Of a stretch of DNA of 64,000 nt, positions 21,961 through 31,524 are shown piece by piece (the stretch's first letter is position 1; the number at the start of each line of letters is the position of its first letter). Position numbers and translations under genes: made by a program. A model generated the notes under the pieces. It worked only from the letters and a program-made list of their open reading frames with translations, was not told where the DNA came from and did not search any database. Source of the stretch: Panonychus citri (lineage: Eukaryota; Arthropoda; Arachnida; Trombidiformes; Tetranychidae); contig NW_026515544.1 of assembly GCF_014898815.1 (NCBI RefSeq), positions 1,674,001 through 1,738,000 of the forward strand. Reading direction: 5' to 3'.

Positions 21961-22195
21961 TTCTGGACATGAAAGATATTCAACCATCATGATGATTGTA
22001 AGGAAGATCCAATTAATGATCAGAAATCAATCAGTGACCATGATGATGATAAAGAAAGATTTTTCGATAAAAGTAAAATTAATTTCATCGAAGATCCAAT
22101 CCAGTTAATTACAATTGGTAAAGTTTATTTAGAACAATTAATTTCTTCAGTTGATTGTAACTTTTTCCATTCATCTCTTACCTGGAAAATCATTT
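21961..22195 (+). pseudogene. THADA C-terminal fragment
   Basis: Plus strand encodes NDQKSISDHDDDKERFFDK...KVYLEQLISSVDCNFFHSSLTWK of THADA, joined upstream to a piece of the NHHDGLISF region (CATCATGATGATTGTAAGG). The two pieces are not adjacent in the parent, so this is a deletion chimera. It lies just upstream of the next F-box promoter. Confidence 0.8.
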
Positions 22196-22242
22196 ATTAA
22201 TACAATTATCCTGTTTAAACAAATGCATACGGAATGACGATG

Positions 22243-22305
22243 AAACATTGATTTGAAAGGCGCGGGTGGATAGAGATAAACTCTTCAAGTGGTCAGTAAC
22301 TGACC
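22243..22305 (+). promoter_or_regulatory. conserved F-box upstream block
   Basis: ATTTGAAAGGCGCGGG near 22252-22266 and the palindrome GGTCAGT-A-ACTGACC at 22291-22305, 137 bp before the ATG at 22442. Same arrangement as upstream of 17909, inverted. Confidence 0.6.
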
Positions 22306-22441
22306 ACCAGTTAAGTTGACAGGTTAAATTTTCCACAAGAAATTTGAATTTCAAACCACCAAAGTTTTTCGGTCAAGAAAAGTTCTTTGTTTCTTTTATC
22401 GTGTGGTTTATTTTTTAGATTGTTTCATGTAACTTTCAACA

Positions 22442-24014
22442 ATGAATATCAACGATTTACCTGATGATTGTTTACTTTTGATTTTTGATCAGTTTTATCA
22501 ATTGCGACAATTTCCAATATTGATGAAAGGTAAGTGGAAATGATTGATTCATTCAATATAAATCACTATTCTTAATCAATAGCTTCATGTTGAATTGATA
22601 TTTTGATTCTAATGAGTTAATGTAATTAAAGTTTGTAGACGCTGGAAAATATCAGCGGAAAAGAGACTGAGGAAGATCACTCACTTTGATGGTAAGTATT
22701 GATTTCTGTTGATTTAAATAAACATTAATGAGACTTTCTGCCAAATTTAAACTATAGTTACATTGACCACTCGATTAAGGCGAATTTATCATTCGCTTGA
22801 ACAAAATCATCTTCCATTAGCTCGTAAATGTATCATCACAATAAACAGAAAGTTCTTGAGGAAAATTAAACTCTCTAAACTTCTTCCTAATGTTAAGGTA
22901 AAAAAAAAGTTTTATTAAACGAAACTTGTTTCATTCGTCTTTTTAATTTGAAATTTATTCACATTATATAGATAATCCATCTTGAAAATCTCACTAAGCA
23001 ATGTTCTTGTTCTGCATTAATTAATTTACTTGCCAAAACGCAACAAATTAAAGGATTGAGTGTTGGGCTTGAATTGAAATATAAACATCGCTTTGAAATG
23101 AACCACGAATGTAACATTTTGAAAAGAGAAGAAAAAAGAATAACATCATTTTTGAGTGATATTCAATTTCTAGGAATCGGAAATGATCTAATAGTCACAA
23201 ATTATCTCAGGACATTTGGTCATCTTAAGAAATTGAAATCTCTTGGAAATTCTATTGAAAAGCACTCCCAGTATGTGAATTTACTCCATGTTCTGAAATT
23301 CTCCCAATTTTTGACGAATCTCGAACGACTTGTTACTTTTTGTGATCATGAATCTGATGGTAAGTTTAGCATCATCTCGATATCAAAATTTGACCAAATC
23401 TCTTTCATCTTTTAATAGATTTTTTTCACGTCGAAAATCAATTACCGATATTTGGAAATCTTTTAGATCTTCAGCTTGTAGATACTTCAAGAGAAGGGTC
23501 ATATACTCTCACAAAATTCTTGAACTTGTGTCCAAATGTACTCAACCTTTTTCTGATTGTGAATTCTTATCGAATGGATCTAATGCATCAAATCAACAGA
23601 AATTTTAATGTACAAAGATTGGATTTATTTATTTTTCGCTGGGTAAGATTTCCATAAACAATCATTTGTTCAGCCACCAGCTAACGATTTCGCTTCTTTT
23701 TTTCTAAATTATAACAGAATTCAGAAAAGATAATCAAAACTATTGAAAAGTTTCCAAACTGTCGATACTTAAGTATCAGGGGTGAAACTTCGCTATCTTC
23801 ACATGAATTGATCCATATAATTAGAACATTACCTCATTTGTCATTATTGTTGATCGAACATGCCGGGAGAGATTCAGCAGATCAACAAGTCGTGAAAAAC
23901 TTTTGTCACTCACAAAATCGTAAAATCGATGTTTATTTTGGTTCTACAAATGCGAAACTATTTATGTCTCATGAACTTAATCAATTGTTGTTTAATCACT
24001 TTCTACATAAATGA
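22442..24014 (+). CDS. F-box/LRR protein, intact six-exon gene (right arm of the inverted pair)
   Basis: Exons 22442-22529, 22632-22691, 22758-22897, 22972-23359, 23419-23642 and 23718-24014 join in phase to 398 aa. F-box MNINDLPDDCLLLIFDQF; exon 2 CRRWKISAEKRLRKITHF; LRR-like exons as in the gene at 16338, differing at only a few residues (for example THDFHVENQ for FFQVENQ, and TREGSYTL for TSSGGSYTL). The two copies and their flanks form the arms (about 2 kb each) of a large inverted repeat around 18.1-22.2 kb. Likely an SCF substrate adaptor; substrate unknown. A THADA 3' fragment follows tail-to-tail. Confidence 0.88.
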
Positions 24015-24119
24015 AGTGTAAAGATTGTACGTTTTAACTCTCCATTTATAATCGAACCTAACAATAAAAAAAATCCAACTAATTTAAATATAATGTATGG
24101 GTTCGTAATTAGGATCATT

Positions 24120-24645
24120 TTGTCTCTTCTTTTTGGCTTGATCACAATCAACACTGAGAGAATTTGATTTGATCCATAATTGTGTCATGATCAAAATTTT
24201 GTTAACTTCTAAGGTTAAATTAGGATCATTTAATTTCTCAAGAAAATGAGAGTTTGACGAATTTAATTTGCTTGCAAATCATGAAAATGATCAACTAATC
24301 CACTTGTTGATTGGTTGTTTTTCCAGCTAAGAGATGAATGGAAAAAGTTACAATCAACTGAAGAAATTAATTGTTCTAAATAAACTTTACCAATTGTAAT
24401 TAACTGGATTGGATCTTCAATGAAATTAATTTTACTTTTATCGAAAAATCTTTCTTTATCATCATCATGATCACTTATTGATTTTTGATCATTAATTAGA
24501 TTAAATAAAACCACTCGAAGTGAATCTCTTTTATCAAGATTGGTGAATATACTTGATAACAATTTAAATGAACAATTTAAAAGTGAACCTTAGGAAAGTT
24601 GATTAGTCGGTGGTTGATTTTATCTTTATTATTATTTATGTTGAT
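24120..24645 (-). pseudogene. THADA C-terminal pseudogene fragment
   Basis: Matches the last about 170 codons of THADA (LLSSIFTNLDKRDSLRVVLFN...YLEQLISSVDCNFFHSS), then breaks: a short deletion in the QQQSGLVDYF stretch and frame loss before LEVNK. Tail-to-tail with the F-box gene ending at 24014; its upstream end abuts the exon-3 piece at 24690. Confidence 0.85.
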
Positions 24646-24689
24646 ACTGAGAGACTGAGAGAGAGTTTCGTTTAATAAAACTTTTTTTT

Positions 24690-25132
24690 TACCTTAACAT
24701 TAGGAAAAAGTTTAGAGAGTTTAATTTTCATCAAGAACTTTCTGCTTATTGTGATGATACATTTATGAGCTAATAGAAGATGATTTTGTTGCAATCCGCC
24801 TTAATCGAGTGGCCAATGTAACTATGGGTTAAATTTGGTAGGAAGTCTCATTAATGTCTATTTAAATCAACAGAAATCAATACTTACCATGAAAGTGAGT
24901 GATCTTCCTCAGTCTCTTTTCCGCTAATATCTTCCAGCGACGACAAACTGTAATTAAAGCAATTAGCATTCAAATATCAATTGAATAGACAACTACGATT
25001 AAGTTAGATGATCTTTATGATAGAAATCAATAATTTCCACCTACCTTCCATAAATGTAGCAAATTGTCGCAATTGATAAAAGTGATCAAAAATCAAAAGT
25101 AATTAATCATCAGGTAAATCGTTGATATTCAT
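24690..25132 (-). pseudogene. 5' fragment of an F-box/LRR gene (exons 1-3)
   Basis: Exon 1 (about 25045-25132), exon 2 (about 24890-24949) and exon 3 (about 24693-24831) are present, and exons 4-6 are replaced by THADA sequence. Codon 10 of exon 1 is TAA (DLPDD then stop, where others have Cys), and exon 3 lacks a dozen bases relative to its sisters. Dead copy. The conserved upstream block (palindrome at 25267-25281) is still intact. Confidence 0.85.
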
Positions 25133-25266
25133 TGTTAAAAGTTACATGAAATCTAAAAAATAAACCACACGATAAAAGAAACAAAGAACTTTTCTTGACC
25201 GAAAAACTTTGGTGGTTTGAAATTCAAATTTCTTGTGGAAAATTTAACCTGTCAACTCCAACTGAC

Positions 25267-25330
25267 GGTCAGTTACTGACCATTTGAATAGTTTATCTCT
25301 ATCGAACCGCGCCTTTCAAATCAATGTTTC
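25267..25330 (-). promoter_or_regulatory. conserved F-box upstream block in front of a dead gene
   Basis: Palindrome GGTCAGT-T-ACTGACC at 25267-25281, 135 bp before the pseudogene ATG, with the GC box (CCGCGCCTTTCAAATCAAT) at about 25307-25325. Shows that the block travels with exon 1. Confidence 0.5.
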
Positions 25331-25399
25331 ATTCTCATTCCGTATACTATTTGTTTAAACAGGACAATTTATGGCTTGTCTAAATTATAATTCCTGACT

Positions 25400-25700
25400 C
25401 ATTCATACATTGGAATAATTGTTTGTAGTAAATTTGGACAAAGCTCGGTGAATTTAGTAGATTAACAAGTGTCTTTATCATCGTGTTAGATAAGTTTGTT
25501 TACATTGTTAGTTTCAAATAAAACACTTTACAATCATACCAATCGGGATATGAAGAATTACTTTCGACCTCGATTGCATAACTTAAATGTATTAATGAAT
25601 ACATGGAGTATTACATGAATTTTTGAATTATTATTTGCAATTGAAGCGACTGATTCTTTTTATCAACTTGAATCTCGAGACAAGGTTAGAGCTTATTCGG
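25400..25700. repeat. duplicated relic block: short-subfamily F-box exon scrap plus receptor scrap
   Basis: 25400-25600 contains a decayed LRR exon (TACTAAATTCACCGAGC.. on minus; compare the exon at 46740) and flanking DNA shared with 51020-51200 and 59830-60010. 25636-25700 matches the M4-proximal end of the ionotropic receptor gene (8938-9003: GAGCGACTGATTCT..ACTTGAAT..AGACA..TTCGG). Not coding. Confidence 0.6.
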
Positions 25701-25776
25701 GTATTTTAAAACAGCTCGATTCTTCTTGTTAGGTTGGATTATAAATGTAGAATCAGAAACTTTTAATCCTTAGACT

Positions 25777-27353
25777 TCATTTATGTAGAAATGGATTATC
25801 AAACTTTCGATAAAGTTCATTAGACATCATTAGTTCCTTATTTGAATAACCAAAGTAAACATCAATTTTAGGATTTTGCGAGTGACAATAGTTTTTGATG
25901 ATTTGTGTTTTTGCTAAATCGGTGCAATCATTTTTGACATGCAATAATGACAAATGAGGTAATGTACTTATAATCTGTATCAAATCTTGTGAGGGTAGTA
26001 AACATGAACTACAGATACTCAAATATCGACAGTTCGGAAACTTTTCAGTGGTTGTTAGCATCTTTTCTTGATCCTGCTATAATTTAAAAGAAAGAAGCGA
26101 AATTGTTAGTTAGCTTTGATAGTTTACCAAATAATTATTAGTGGCTATTAAATTCTTACCGCATAAAATTGTAAATCCAATCTTTGGACATTGAAGTTTC
26201 TGTTGATTTGACGAATTTGATCAATTTTAGCAAAATACACACTCAGAGAAAGGTTGATTAAATTTGGACACAAGTTCAAAAATTTTGTGAAAGTAGATCC
26301 ATCATTTGAAATACTTTCAAGACGAAGATGTAAAATATTGTTAAATATCGGTAATTGGTCTTGGACGCAAACAAAATCTAATAAAAGATAAACGAGATTT
26401 AGTCAAATTTTGTTATCGAGATAATAACAAACTTACCATCAGACTCATCGTTACAAAAAGCAACAAGTCGCTCGAGATTCGTCAAAAATTGGGCAAATTT
26501 AAGAACATGGAGTGAATTTACAGGATAGAAGTAATTTGAAGAACCAAGAGATTTCAATTTCTTAAGATGACCAAAAGTTCTGAGATAACTTGTAACTATT
26601 AAGTCATTACTAATTCCTAAAAATTCAATATCACTCAGAAATGATGTTAACCTTTTTTCTTCTCTTTTTAAAATTTTACATTCATGACTTTTATCATAGC
26701 GACTATAATTCTTAAGCCTTGATTCAAGCTCAACGCTCAAGCCTTTAATTTGATTCGCTTTGGACAGTAAATGAACTAATGCAGAGCAAAGACAGTTTTG
26801 AGCGTAATTTTCAAGATGGATTATCTATATGATGAGAATAAATTTCAAATTAAAAAGACGAATGAAACAAGTTTCGTTTAATAAAACTTTTTTTTTACCT
26901 TAACATTAGGAAAAAGTTTAGAGAGTTTAATTTTCATCAAGAACTTTCTGCTTATTGTGATGATACATTTACGAGCTAATAGAAGATTATTTTGTTCAAG
27001 CGAATGATCAATCCGCCTTAATCGAGTGGCCAATGTAACTATGGGTTAAATTTGGTAGGAAGTCTCATTAATGTCTATGCAAATCAACAGAAATCAATAC
27101 TTACCATCAAAGTGAGTGATCTTCTTCAGTCTCTTTTCTACTAATATCTTCCAGCGGCGACAAACTGTAATTACAGCAATTAATTAGCATTCAAATATCA
27201 ATTGAATGGACAACTACGATTAAGTTAGATGATCTTTATGATAGAAATCAATAATTTCCACTTACCTTTCATAAATGTAGCAAATTGTCGCAATTGATAA
27301 AAGTGATCAAAAATCAAAAGTAAACAATCATCAGGCAAATCGTTGATATTCAT
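25777..27353 (-). CDS. F-box/LRR protein, intact six-exon gene
   Basis: Exons 27266-27353, 27105-27164, 26899-27038, 26437-26824, 26160-26377 and 25777-26073 join in phase to 396 aa. F-box at the N-terminus, CRRWKILVEKRLKKITHF in exon 2, LRR-like units in exons 4-6 (FGHLKKLKSLGSSNYF, FLNLCPNLINLSLSV, EKFPNCRYLSICSS). Exon 5 is two codons shorter than in the gene at 16338. The upstream region has a GC-box-like sequence (CCCGCGATCTTTAAATCG near 27470) but not the palindrome, so its promoter has diverged. Probable SCF adaptor. Confidence 0.86.
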
Positions 27354-27514
27354 TGTTGAAAGTTGCATGAAACAATCTAATCAATTATTAAAAGATTTGC
27401 GACTTTCAAAGTCTCTTTAGAACACAAACTTGGATCAGCAGATTACACGGCAAGAGATTATCGCTGCCCACCCGCGATCTTTAAATCGATCATTTTATTG
27501 TAATTCTGTAAATT

Positions 27515-28065
27515 TCAATCCACACCGAGAGACTTTGATTGGATCCATAATTGTATCATGATCAACATTTTGTTAACTTCTAAGGTTAAATTAGGATCAT
27601 TTAATTTTTCAAGAAAAGGAGAGTTTAACGAATTTAATTTGCTTTGCAAATCGTGTGGATAATCAACTACTGTAATCCACTTGATGATTGCTTGTTTTCC
27701 CATGTAAGAGATGAATGGAAAAAGTTACAATCAACTGAAGAAATTAATTGTTCTAAATAAACTTTACCAATTGTAATTAACTGGATTGGATCTTCGATGA
27801 AATTAATTTTACTTTTATCGAAAAATCTTTCTTTATCATCATCATGACCACTGATTGATTTTTGATCATTAATTAGATTAAATAAAACCACTCGAAGTGA
27901 ATCTCTTTTATCAAGATTGGTGAATATACTTGATAACAATTGAAATGAACAATTTAAAAGTGAACCTTGGGGAAGTTGATTAGTCGGTGGTTGAAAGTAA
28001 TCAATATTTGTTAAGCTTCTCATGGTACATCATTCCCGATGATGAATTGATCTGATGATTGTAAG
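27515..28065 (-). pseudogene. THADA C-terminal pseudogene
   Basis: Covers the final about 170 codons of THADA in two frames (LPQGSLLNCSFQLL...NFFHSSLTWENKQ, then DYPHDLQSKLNSL...IQSKSL), broken near 27690 where the GGQQQSGLVDYF stretch is altered. The upstream side joins other THADA pieces (CTTCTCATGGTACATC; HHDGLI region) with deletions. It is interrupted by the element that starts at about 28090. Confidence 0.85.
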
Positions 28066-28315
28066 GAAGATCCAATTAGTTCATTTGTTTACAGATGAAT
28101 CATCATAAATATGAATAAGATAAGGTGGATTTTTCAGTTAAGATTATGCTCAGGCTAAGAGGAGTCTATGAAAGGTTAAGGTATCAAAAAATTCAGCTAA
28201 AAATCCTACAAAACGGAAAATTAGTCCGAACGAAATCTGAGCACCCATTCATGAGAAATTCAGATTCCAAATTTATATTGTACGCAAGCGCAGTTTGACT
28301 TTTTAAGAGCGCTAA

Positions 28316-28374
28316 ATTCAAAAAGAAAGAGAAGAGAGAGAGAAAGAGAAGAGAGAGAGAAAGAGAAGAGAGAG

Positions 28375-28452
<78 letters not shown>

Positions 28453-28673
28453 AGAGAAAGAGAAGAGAGAGAGAAAGAGAGAGAGAGAAAGAGAGAGAGA
28501 AAGAGAAGAAAGAGAGAAAGAGAAGAGAGAGAGAAAGAAGAGAGAGAAAGAGAAGAGAGAGAAGAGAAGAGAGAGAGAAAGAGAGAGAGAGAGAAGAGAG
28601 AGAGAAAGAGAAGAGAGAGAGAAAGAGAAGAGAGAGAGAAAGAGAAGAGAGAGAGAAAGAGAGAGAGAGAAAG

Positions 28674-28712
<39 letters not shown>

Positions 28713-28823
28713 AAGAGAAGAGAGAGAGAGAAGAGAGAGAGAGAAGAGAAGAGAGAGAAGAGAAGAGAGAGAGAAAGAGAAGAGAGAGAGAAGAGAGAGG
28801 AGAAAGAGAAGAGAGAGAGAGAA

Positions 28824-28874
<51 letters not shown>

Positions 28875-28918
28875 GAGAGAGAGAAAGAGAAGAGAGAGAA
28901 AGAGAAGAGAGAGAGAGA

Positions 28919-28967
<49 letters not shown>

Positions 28968-29349
28968 GAGAAGAGAGAGAGAAAGAGAAGAGAGAGAGAA
29001 AGAGAAGAGAGAGAGAGAGAAAGAGAAGAGAGAGAAAGAGAAGAGAGAGAGAGAAGAGAGAGAGAGAAGAGAGAGAGAGAAAGAGAAGAGACGAGAGAGA
29101 AAGAGAAGAGAGAGAGAGAAGAGAGAGAAAGAGACGAGAGAGAAAGAGAAGAGACGAGAGAGAAAGAGAAGAGAGAGAGAGAAAGAGAAGAGAGAGAGAA
29201 AGAGAAGAGAGAGAAGAGAGAAGAGAGAGAGAGAAGAGAGAGAGAGAGAAGAGAGAGAGAAAGAGAAGAGAGAGAAAGAGAAGAGAGAGAAAGAGACGAG
29301 AGAGAAAGAGAAGAGACGAGAGAAAGAGAAGAGAGAGAGAGAGAAAGAG

Positions 29350-29380
<31 letters not shown>

Positions 29381-29455
29381 AAGAGAAGAGAGAGAGAAGA
29401 GAGAGAAGAGAGAGAGAGAGAAAGAGAAGAGAGAGAGAGAGACGAGAGCTAAAGA
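28316..29455 (+). repeat. long GA-rich microsatellite
   Basis: About 1.14 kb made only of GA, GAA and occasional GACGAGA units (AGAGAAGAGAGAGA type). Irregular phasing. No coding meaning. Confidence 0.95.
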
Positions 29456-29809
29456 GAAAAGAAATTTCTTTTCGAATCCACGATTAAGAAATCATTTAAA
29501 AGAATGATTCTCATTTAATTATCCTAAATCCACGGGTCTCTCAAACAACCTTAACAAACTTTCGTAAGAAAGTTTGTTCCCGCTTGTAAATATGAATAAG
29601 ATAAGGTGGATTTTTCAGTTAAGATTATGCTCAGGCTAAGAGGAGTCTATGAAAGGTTAAGGTATCAAAAAATTCAGCTAAAAATCCTACAAAACGGAAA
29701 ATTAGTCCGAACGAAATCTGAGCACCCATTCATGAGAAATTCAGATTCAAAATTTATATTGTACGCAAGCGCAGTTTGACTTTTTAAGAGCGCTAAATTC
29801 AATAAGAAA

Positions 29810-30082
29810 GAGATGAGAGAGAAAGAAAGAGAAGAGAGAGAAAGAGATGAGAGAGAAAGAGATGAGAGAGAAAGAGATGAGAGAGAAAGAGATGAGAGAG
29901 AAAGAGATGAGAGAGAAAGAGATGAGAGAGAAAGAGAGAGAAAGAGAGAGAAAGAGAGAGAAAGAGATGAGAGAGAAAGAGAGAGAGAAAGAGAGAAAGA
30001 GAAAGAGATGAGAGAGAGATGAGAGAGAAAGAGATGAGAGAGAAAGAGAGAGAAAGAGAGAGAGAAAGAGAGAAAGAGAAAG

Positions 30083-30117
<35 letters not shown>

Positions 30118-30178
30118 AAGAAAGAGAGAAAGAGAGAGAGAGAGAAAGAGAGAGAAAGAGAAAGAAAGAGAGAGAAAG
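29810..30178 (+). repeat. second GA-rich array with 16-nt GATGAGAGAGAAAGA units
   Basis: About 370 bp. The first part is a regular tandem of GATGAGAGAGAAAGA-like units (seven or more copies), the rest is GA/GAAA. Open frames on both strands (RERDERERDE type and Ser/Leu/Phe type) follow from the repeat. Confidence 0.95.
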
Positions 30179-30303
30179 AAATTTATTTTCGAATCCATTA
30201 TTAAGAAATCATTTAAAAGAATGATTCTCATTTAATTATCCTAAATCCACGGGTCTCTCAAACAACCTTAACAAACTTTCGTAAGAAAGTTTGTTCCCGC
30301 TTG

Positions 30304-30663
30304 TTCTATTGATTGAAAGATCAATTTCTCTTCGGCGCTGATCACTTGACCACCATAGAGAAACCAGTGTAAGCTTGTTCAAAGGCCCCACGATGCTTGA
30401 GCTCCTTTAGATGATGAACAAAATAGTTTAGAACCTTTTCCACGAAACAGCAATAAATGATTGTCGAATTAGAGATGATTCTTTGATTGTTTTCCAACCG
30501 AAAATCAGCAACATTTGAGGGGTTATATCAAGACGCTTTTACGCGACAATTGGACTAGATGGACATTCACGTCCCATTATTTTGTTAACTAATTCATCGT
30601 CAAGTGGTTTCAGGTCCATGGGTAAAAATCCTTCAGGTGAATCATTACAAACGATACAACTGA
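30304..30663 (-). pseudogene. THADA fragments (minus) after the GA element
   Basis: Resumes at the ..NSID/SMEF region of THADA right after the element (TCTATTGATTGAAAGATCAATTTCTC), then by deletion jumps to the MVVKCIW/AFEQAYTG region, then to the KTIKESSLILG and DITSQMLL region and to LPMDLKPLDDEL. Several internal deletions and frame losses. It abuts an oppositely oriented fragment at about 30664. Confidence 0.82.
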
Positions 30664-31418
30664 TTTTTGACCTTGCCCTTTTTACCTCATCTTATCCGAG
30701 ATTTGGTCTCAACAGAACAATTCATCATTGAAAATGTTGTACCATGAGAAGCTCGACAAATATTGTAAAAAATGCATACATGTGTCATCAGTTAGCTTTA
30801 ATTTACTTTCAACCACCGACTAATCAACTTCCCCAAGGTTCACTTTTAAATTGTTCATTTCAATTGTTATCAAGTATATTCACAAATCTTGATAAAAGAG
30901 ATTCACTTCGAGTGGTTTTATTTAATCTAATTAATGATCAAAAATCAATAAGTGATCATGATGATGATAAAGAAAGATTTTTCGATAAAAGTAAAATTAA
31001 TTTCATCGAAGATCCAATCCAGTTAATTACAATTGGTAAAGTTTATTTGGAACAATTAATTTCTTCAGTTGATTGTAACTTTTTTCATTCATCTCTTACC
31101 TGGAAAAACAATCAATCAACAGGTGGACAACAACAAAGTGGATTAGTTGATTATTTTCACGATTTGCAAAACAAATTAAATTCGTTAACCTCTCATTTTC
31201 TTGAAAAATTAAATGATCCTAATTTAACCTTAGAAGTTAACAAAATGTTGATCATGATACAATTATGGATCCAATCAAAGTCTCTCTGTGTTGATTGTGA
31301 TCAAGCCAAAAAGATGATCAAAAATGTATTGGAAATTAACAACTACCAATCCAAAGTAATCTTTTCAATTGCTGGTGAAATTAAATCACTAAACAATCTG
31401 CTAACTAATCATATTTAA
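30664..31418 (+). pseudogene. THADA C-terminal fragment with a 224-aa open frame, inverted
   Basis: Plus strand; begins with a decayed copy of the LFYLILSDIWSHQINSS region (about 30670-30740), then reads open from about 30744 (MRSSTNIVKNAYMCHQLALIYFQPPTNQLP...) to the natural THADA stop (..NNLLTNHI) at 31418. From MCHQL on, about 210 residues match the parent nearly exactly. No promoter or start context is evident, so it is called a fragment. It lies tail-to-tail with the F-box gene whose stop is at 31525. Confidence 0.82.
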
Positions 31419-31524
31419 AATTTCTGTAAATTTGGTCACTTCACTTTTATAAAGTTGATCAGTTTTATTTTTGTTGGTAGCCTGGACTACAAATGGAAAA
31501 TCAGAAATGTTTAATCCGTAGACT

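Larger units (their letters stand above)
28090..30303. mobile_element. tandem pair of hairpin-ended elements carrying GA arrays, inserted in a THADA pseudogene
   Basis: Two direct copies: unit 1 about 28090-29585, unit 2 about 29586-30303. Each has the same left part (about 230 bp, AAATATGAATAAGATAAGG..GCGCTAAATTCA), a GA array, and the same right part (about 125 bp) ending in a hairpin (AACAAACTTTC-gtaa-GAAAGTTTGTT) followed by CCCGCTTG. Parent THADA has GATGAATTCCATTG at the insertion point; here GATGAA and TTCTATTG flank the pair with no target duplication. A sub-terminal 3' hairpin, internal satellite and insertion at A|T or T|T without duplication recall Helitron/HINE-type elements, but the 3' end is CTTG, not CTRR, so the class is inference. 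Confidence 0.6.

Noticed and set aside
29674..30231. Open frames over the GA array on both strands (up to 185 aa)
   Set aside because: Simple-sequence translation (RERDE and SLSLF types), not genes.
28090..30303. CRISPR array or tandem gene repeat
   Set aside because: Irregular GA units without spacers; eukaryotic context with introns.
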